This document shows positions 13,233 through 15,168 of a stretch of DNA of 15,168 nucleotides, in pieces; position 1 is the stretch's first letter; each line of letters begins with the position of its first letter. Position numbers and translations under genes: made by a program. The notes under the pieces were generated by a model. The model worked only from the letters and a program-made list of their open reading frames with translations, had not been told where the DNA came from and ran no database searches. Origin of the DNA: JAAYZH01 sp964479695 (GTDB lineage Bacteria > Bacillota > Clostridia > Saccharofermentanales > Fastidiosipilaceae); assembly GCA_964479695.1 (NCBI GenBank), contig CAYZSO010000045.1:1-15168 (forward strand), read 5' to 3'.

Positions 13233-13324
13233 GGAGAAGTACCCAAGTGGCTGAAGGGTCCGCACTCGAAATGCGGTAGACCGTCAAAAGCGGTGCGGGG
13301 GTTCAAATCCCCCCTTCTCCGCCA
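13233..13324 (+). tRNA. tRNA-Ser (anticodon CGA)
   Basis: The acceptor stem GGAGAAG (13233-13239) pairs with CTTCTCC (13314-13320), followed by G and an encoded CCA (13322-13324). The anticodon stem CCGCA/TGCGG encloses the loop CTCGAAA with anticodon CGA (13267-13269), which reads UCG. The long variable arm (GACCGTCAAAAGCGGTGC region) is that of a class II tRNA, and the T arm has GGGGG, TTCAAAT, CCCCC. A promoter and an intrinsic terminator bracket it, so it is a single-gene unit. Confidence 0.97.
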
Positions 13325-13330
13325 TAGTAT

Positions 13331-13357
13331 AAAAAAGCCCCAGTTTTGGGGCTTTTT
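13331..13357 (+). terminator. Rho-independent terminator after tRNA-Ser
   Basis: GCCCC (13337-13341) pairs with GGGGC (13348-13352) around AGTTTT, flanked by A6 on the left and T5 on the right. The symmetric A/T tracts would let it work in both directions. It begins 6 bp after the CCA. Confidence 0.95.
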
Positions 13358-13737
13358 GCATGTCCTGAGGACTGTATTGGCGCGAAAAATTTGGAGCGAA
13401 AAATAGCGTAATCCAATCAACTTATCTAAATATTTCATAACGGTACCTTTGTTTCTATTATTGCAAGCATTGCACGAAACATTTCGGACCTCCATCCCAG
13501 TCTTGTGACGATTCCTGTAGAATGGGATTACGATATCCTTTATGGCTTGCTGTACAGCAATGATGCTCCGGAGGCTGCGGGAAGGTTTTGGGAAGGTTTT
13601 GGGAAAGTTTGTGGGTACCGTAGCTCAGCAAGGCTACGGAGCTCATTTGGCAGCACACTCGGATGTTTGCCAGAACTTCTTACAGGTGTGAGAAGTGTGA
13701 GGGGGGCGGCTTTGGCCAAAGATGGGAGGGCGAACGA
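13358..13737. other. Intergenic region before the HTH_42 gene
   Basis: No gene is visible in this 380-bp stretch. It holds GGAAGGTTTTGG-type short direct repeats (about 13580-13610), and a perfect 7-bp stem, CCGTAGC (13618-13624) with GCTACGG (13633-13639), around an 8-nt loop, about 100 nt before the downstream start. The stem is not followed by a T-run. A GGCGGCTTTGGCCAAAG motif lies just before the ribosome binding site. I see no firm promoter. Confidence 0.55.
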
Positions 13738-15018
13738 TTGATTATTAGTAATGCACAAGCGAGACGGTTTCTGCTGCGGCGGCATGGGCTCATTGGGAAG
13801 CATCAGTACAGCGGCAAGGCGGGGATCATGGCATTTACCAAGCTTGTTGGCTGTATTCAGTTCGATCCGGTGAATGTTTGTGGACGCAACGCCGATATTG
13901 TCCTTCATTCCCGGATACATCAGTACAATAAGGAACATCTGGACGAGTTGCTCTATAAGGATAGGCTTCTGGTGGACTATTTCGATAAAAATTTGTCGAT
14001 ACTCCCAATCGAGGACTATTCCGTTTTTACCCAACATCGATCTCGTGGCACTTATGCTGAGAATTACGACGCTCTGGGTGGTGAGGCCGTGAGTCAAATA
14101 GCCCCGCATATACGCGAGCTCATCGCGGAACGGGGCTTCGTTTCTTCCAGCGACGTCGAGACGGATGAAGCCATTCTGTGGCAATGGGGCGGGATGGCGT
14201 CACTGCCTCGTGCGGCGCTCGAGTCGATGTACTTCAAGGGCGAGCTGATCGTGCACCATAAGGTAGGGATGAGGAAGTATTATGCTTTGGCCAAAGACTA
14301 CGTCCCCACCTCCATCCTCGACGCTGGTTTGCCGTTCAGCAGTGAGGTGGAGAAGTTCGCCTGGCACGTCAAACGGCGAATCGGTGCAGTGGGCCTGTTG
14401 TGGAACAAAGCAAGCGACGCCTGGCTTGGCTTAAACCTGAAAACCGCTCAGCGAACTCTGGCTTTCCAATACTTGCTTGACCACGAGGAAATTGTCGCCA
14501 TTTCAGTCGAGGGGACCAGCGAGGCGGCGAAAGGGGGAAGTAAAGGGGGGATCAAAGGGGGGACCGGCGAGTGTGTGAAAGAGGGAAGTAAAGGGGGGAT
14601 CAAAGAACCGTTGTACATCCTTAAGGAGGAGTTACCACTTCTTGAAGATGTCGCGAAAAAATCGTATCCACCGCGGATGGAGTTCATTGCGCCTTTGGAC
14701 AACTTACTCTGGGACAGAAAGCTCATCAAAGCCCTCTTCGATTTCGATTACACCTGGGAGATATACACCCCTCAGATCAAACGAAAATTTGGCGCCTACA
14801 CCTTGCCAATCTTGTATGGTGACCGCTTCGTCGGCCGCATTGACGTTTCTCGCGATGGCGACGGTTCTCGTTCTCGTTCTCGTTCTCGTGGAGACGACCG
14901 CTTGACCGTCAACAATCTTTGGACAGAAGACGGAAAACCGTTTCAGGGGAAAGTTCAAACTGCGTTCGAGGAGTGCTTGAACCGCTTCGCTGCCTTCAAT
15001 GATGCTGAATTAGGTTGA
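13738..15018 (+). CDS. HTH_42 family protein, YcaQ/AlkX-type probable DNA glycosylase
   Basis: This 426-residue protein belongs to the AlkZ-like winged-helix superfamily (HTH_42, formerly DUF1006). Characterised members are DNA glycosylases that unhook interstrand crosslinks or remove bulky alkylated bases. The segment CIQFDPVNVCGRNADIVLHSR (39-59) contains a QxD motif (Q41, D43), the form seen in the YcaQ/AlkX branch, whereas AlkZ has QxQ. The C-terminal signature WEIYTPQIKRKFGAYTLPIL and GDRFVGRIDV (340-370) supports the family. I chose the TTG at 13738 because GGGAGGG lies 7 nt upstream and the product then starts as family members do; the ATG at 13663 would add 25 unrelated residues. Two low-complexity insertions stand out: Gly/Lys-rich repeats (264-289) and an Arg-Ser run (377-384). 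The protein probably acts in repair of alkylated DNA; substrate unproven. Confidence 0.88.
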   Translation: MIISNAQARRFLLRRHGLIGKHQYSGKAGIMAFTKLVGCIQFDPVNVCGRNADIVLHSRIHQYNKEHLDELLYKDRLLVDYFDKNLSILPIEDYSVFTQHRSRGTYAENYDALGGEAVSQIAPHIRELIAERGFVSSSDVETDEAILWQWGGMASLPRAALESMYFKGELIVHHKVGMRKYYALAKDYVPTSILDAGLPFSSEVEKFAWHVKRRIGAVGLLWNKASDAWLGLNLKTAQRTLAFQYLLDHEEIVAISVEGTSEAAKGGSKGGIKGGTGECVKEGSKGGIKEPLYILKEELPLLEDVAKKSYPPRMEFIAPLDNLLWDRKLIKALFDFDYTWEIYTPQIKRKFGAYTLPILYGDRFVGRIDVSRDGDGSRSRSRSRGDDRLTVNNLWTEDGKPFQGKVQTAFEECLNRFAAFNDAELG

Positions 15019-15039
15019 AAGAAATTTCTCTTCTGGGGA

Positions 15040-15168
15040 TTCGCACACCCAGTCTGCATACTTCGGCTCTGCCCGCGAACAGAAGTCCGAAAAAATACAG
15101 GTGTGTAGTTACATTATCTCTACGCAGGGCCACTTCTGAGCATTCGTACACCCAGCTTGTAAACTTCG
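15040..15168 (-). repeat. Inverted copy of the left-edge 105-bp repeat family
   Basis: The 36 bp at 15077-15112 are the exact reverse complement of the conserved core of the left array (GTAACTACACACCTGTATTT and following bases). A shorter repeated segment, ATTCG(C/T)ACACCCAG, at about 15040 and 15141 shows that a second unit of about 100 bp starts before the window ends. Units here differ more from those on the left than the left units do from each other. Confidence 0.88.

Noticed and set aside
13229..13495. Minus-strand frame containing RRRGDLNPRTAFDGL
   Set aside because: This peptide is the familiar spurious translation of the antisense strand of a serine tRNA gene; the tRNA and its terminator explain the region.
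13540..14184. 214-codon minus-strand frame opposite the start of the HTH_42 gene
   Set aside because: It is antisense to a well-supported gene and shows no recognisable domain or ribosome binding site.

Overview
The window is about 15.2 kb of bacterial chromosome at roughly 50% G+C. Gene content points to a member of the Bacillota, probably Clostridia-like: an rpsU-yqeY pair, proBA with a ProB lacking the PUA domain, a DUF1836 protein, an SdpI-family membrane protein, a Crp/Fnr regulator without an iron-sulfur cysteine cluster, and Gram-positive type promoters and ribosome binding sites. I cannot name the genus with confidence.

Layout. 1-790 is a non-coding array of about 7.5 tandem units of 103-105 bp; a copy of the same family lies in the opposite orientation at the right edge (15040-15168), so the gene block is bracketed by inverted members of one repeat family. 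1190-2287 (-) is trpS, divergent from a Crp/Fnr-family regulator (2511-3206, +). 3433-5101 is a low-GC two-gene cassette (a DUF3800 protein plus a small possible nuclease, both -) bracketed by direct repeats of about 125 bp, each carrying a promoter-like extended -10 and two hairpins. Next come rpsU and yqeY (+), proB-proA (+, ATGA overlap), a DUF1836 protein (-, overlapping the proA 3' end), an SGNH/GDSL hydrolase (+), a two-gene minus-strand operon (SdpI-like membrane protein, then a two-domain uridine-kinase-like P-loop protein), tRNA-Ser(CGA) with its own promoter and terminator, and a YcaQ/AlkX-type HTH_42 protein (+).

Most genes are ordinary housekeeping: tryptophanyl-tRNA charging, ribosomal protein S21, proline synthesis from glutamate, serine tRNA. 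Three features stand out. First, the direct-repeat-bracketed, AT-rich cassette looks horizontally acquired and is the best candidate for an undescribed accessory system. Second, nearly every gene boundary, and several coding regions, carries its own short tandem repeat (units of about 6 to 25 bp, each array with a different sequence); these arrays supply a promoter element, an N-terminal extension, an interdomain linker and a C-terminal tail. Third, the motif TTTGGCC/GGCCAAA, often as the longer palindrome GGCTTTGGCCAAAGCC, is found far more often than chance predicts, in genes and between them.
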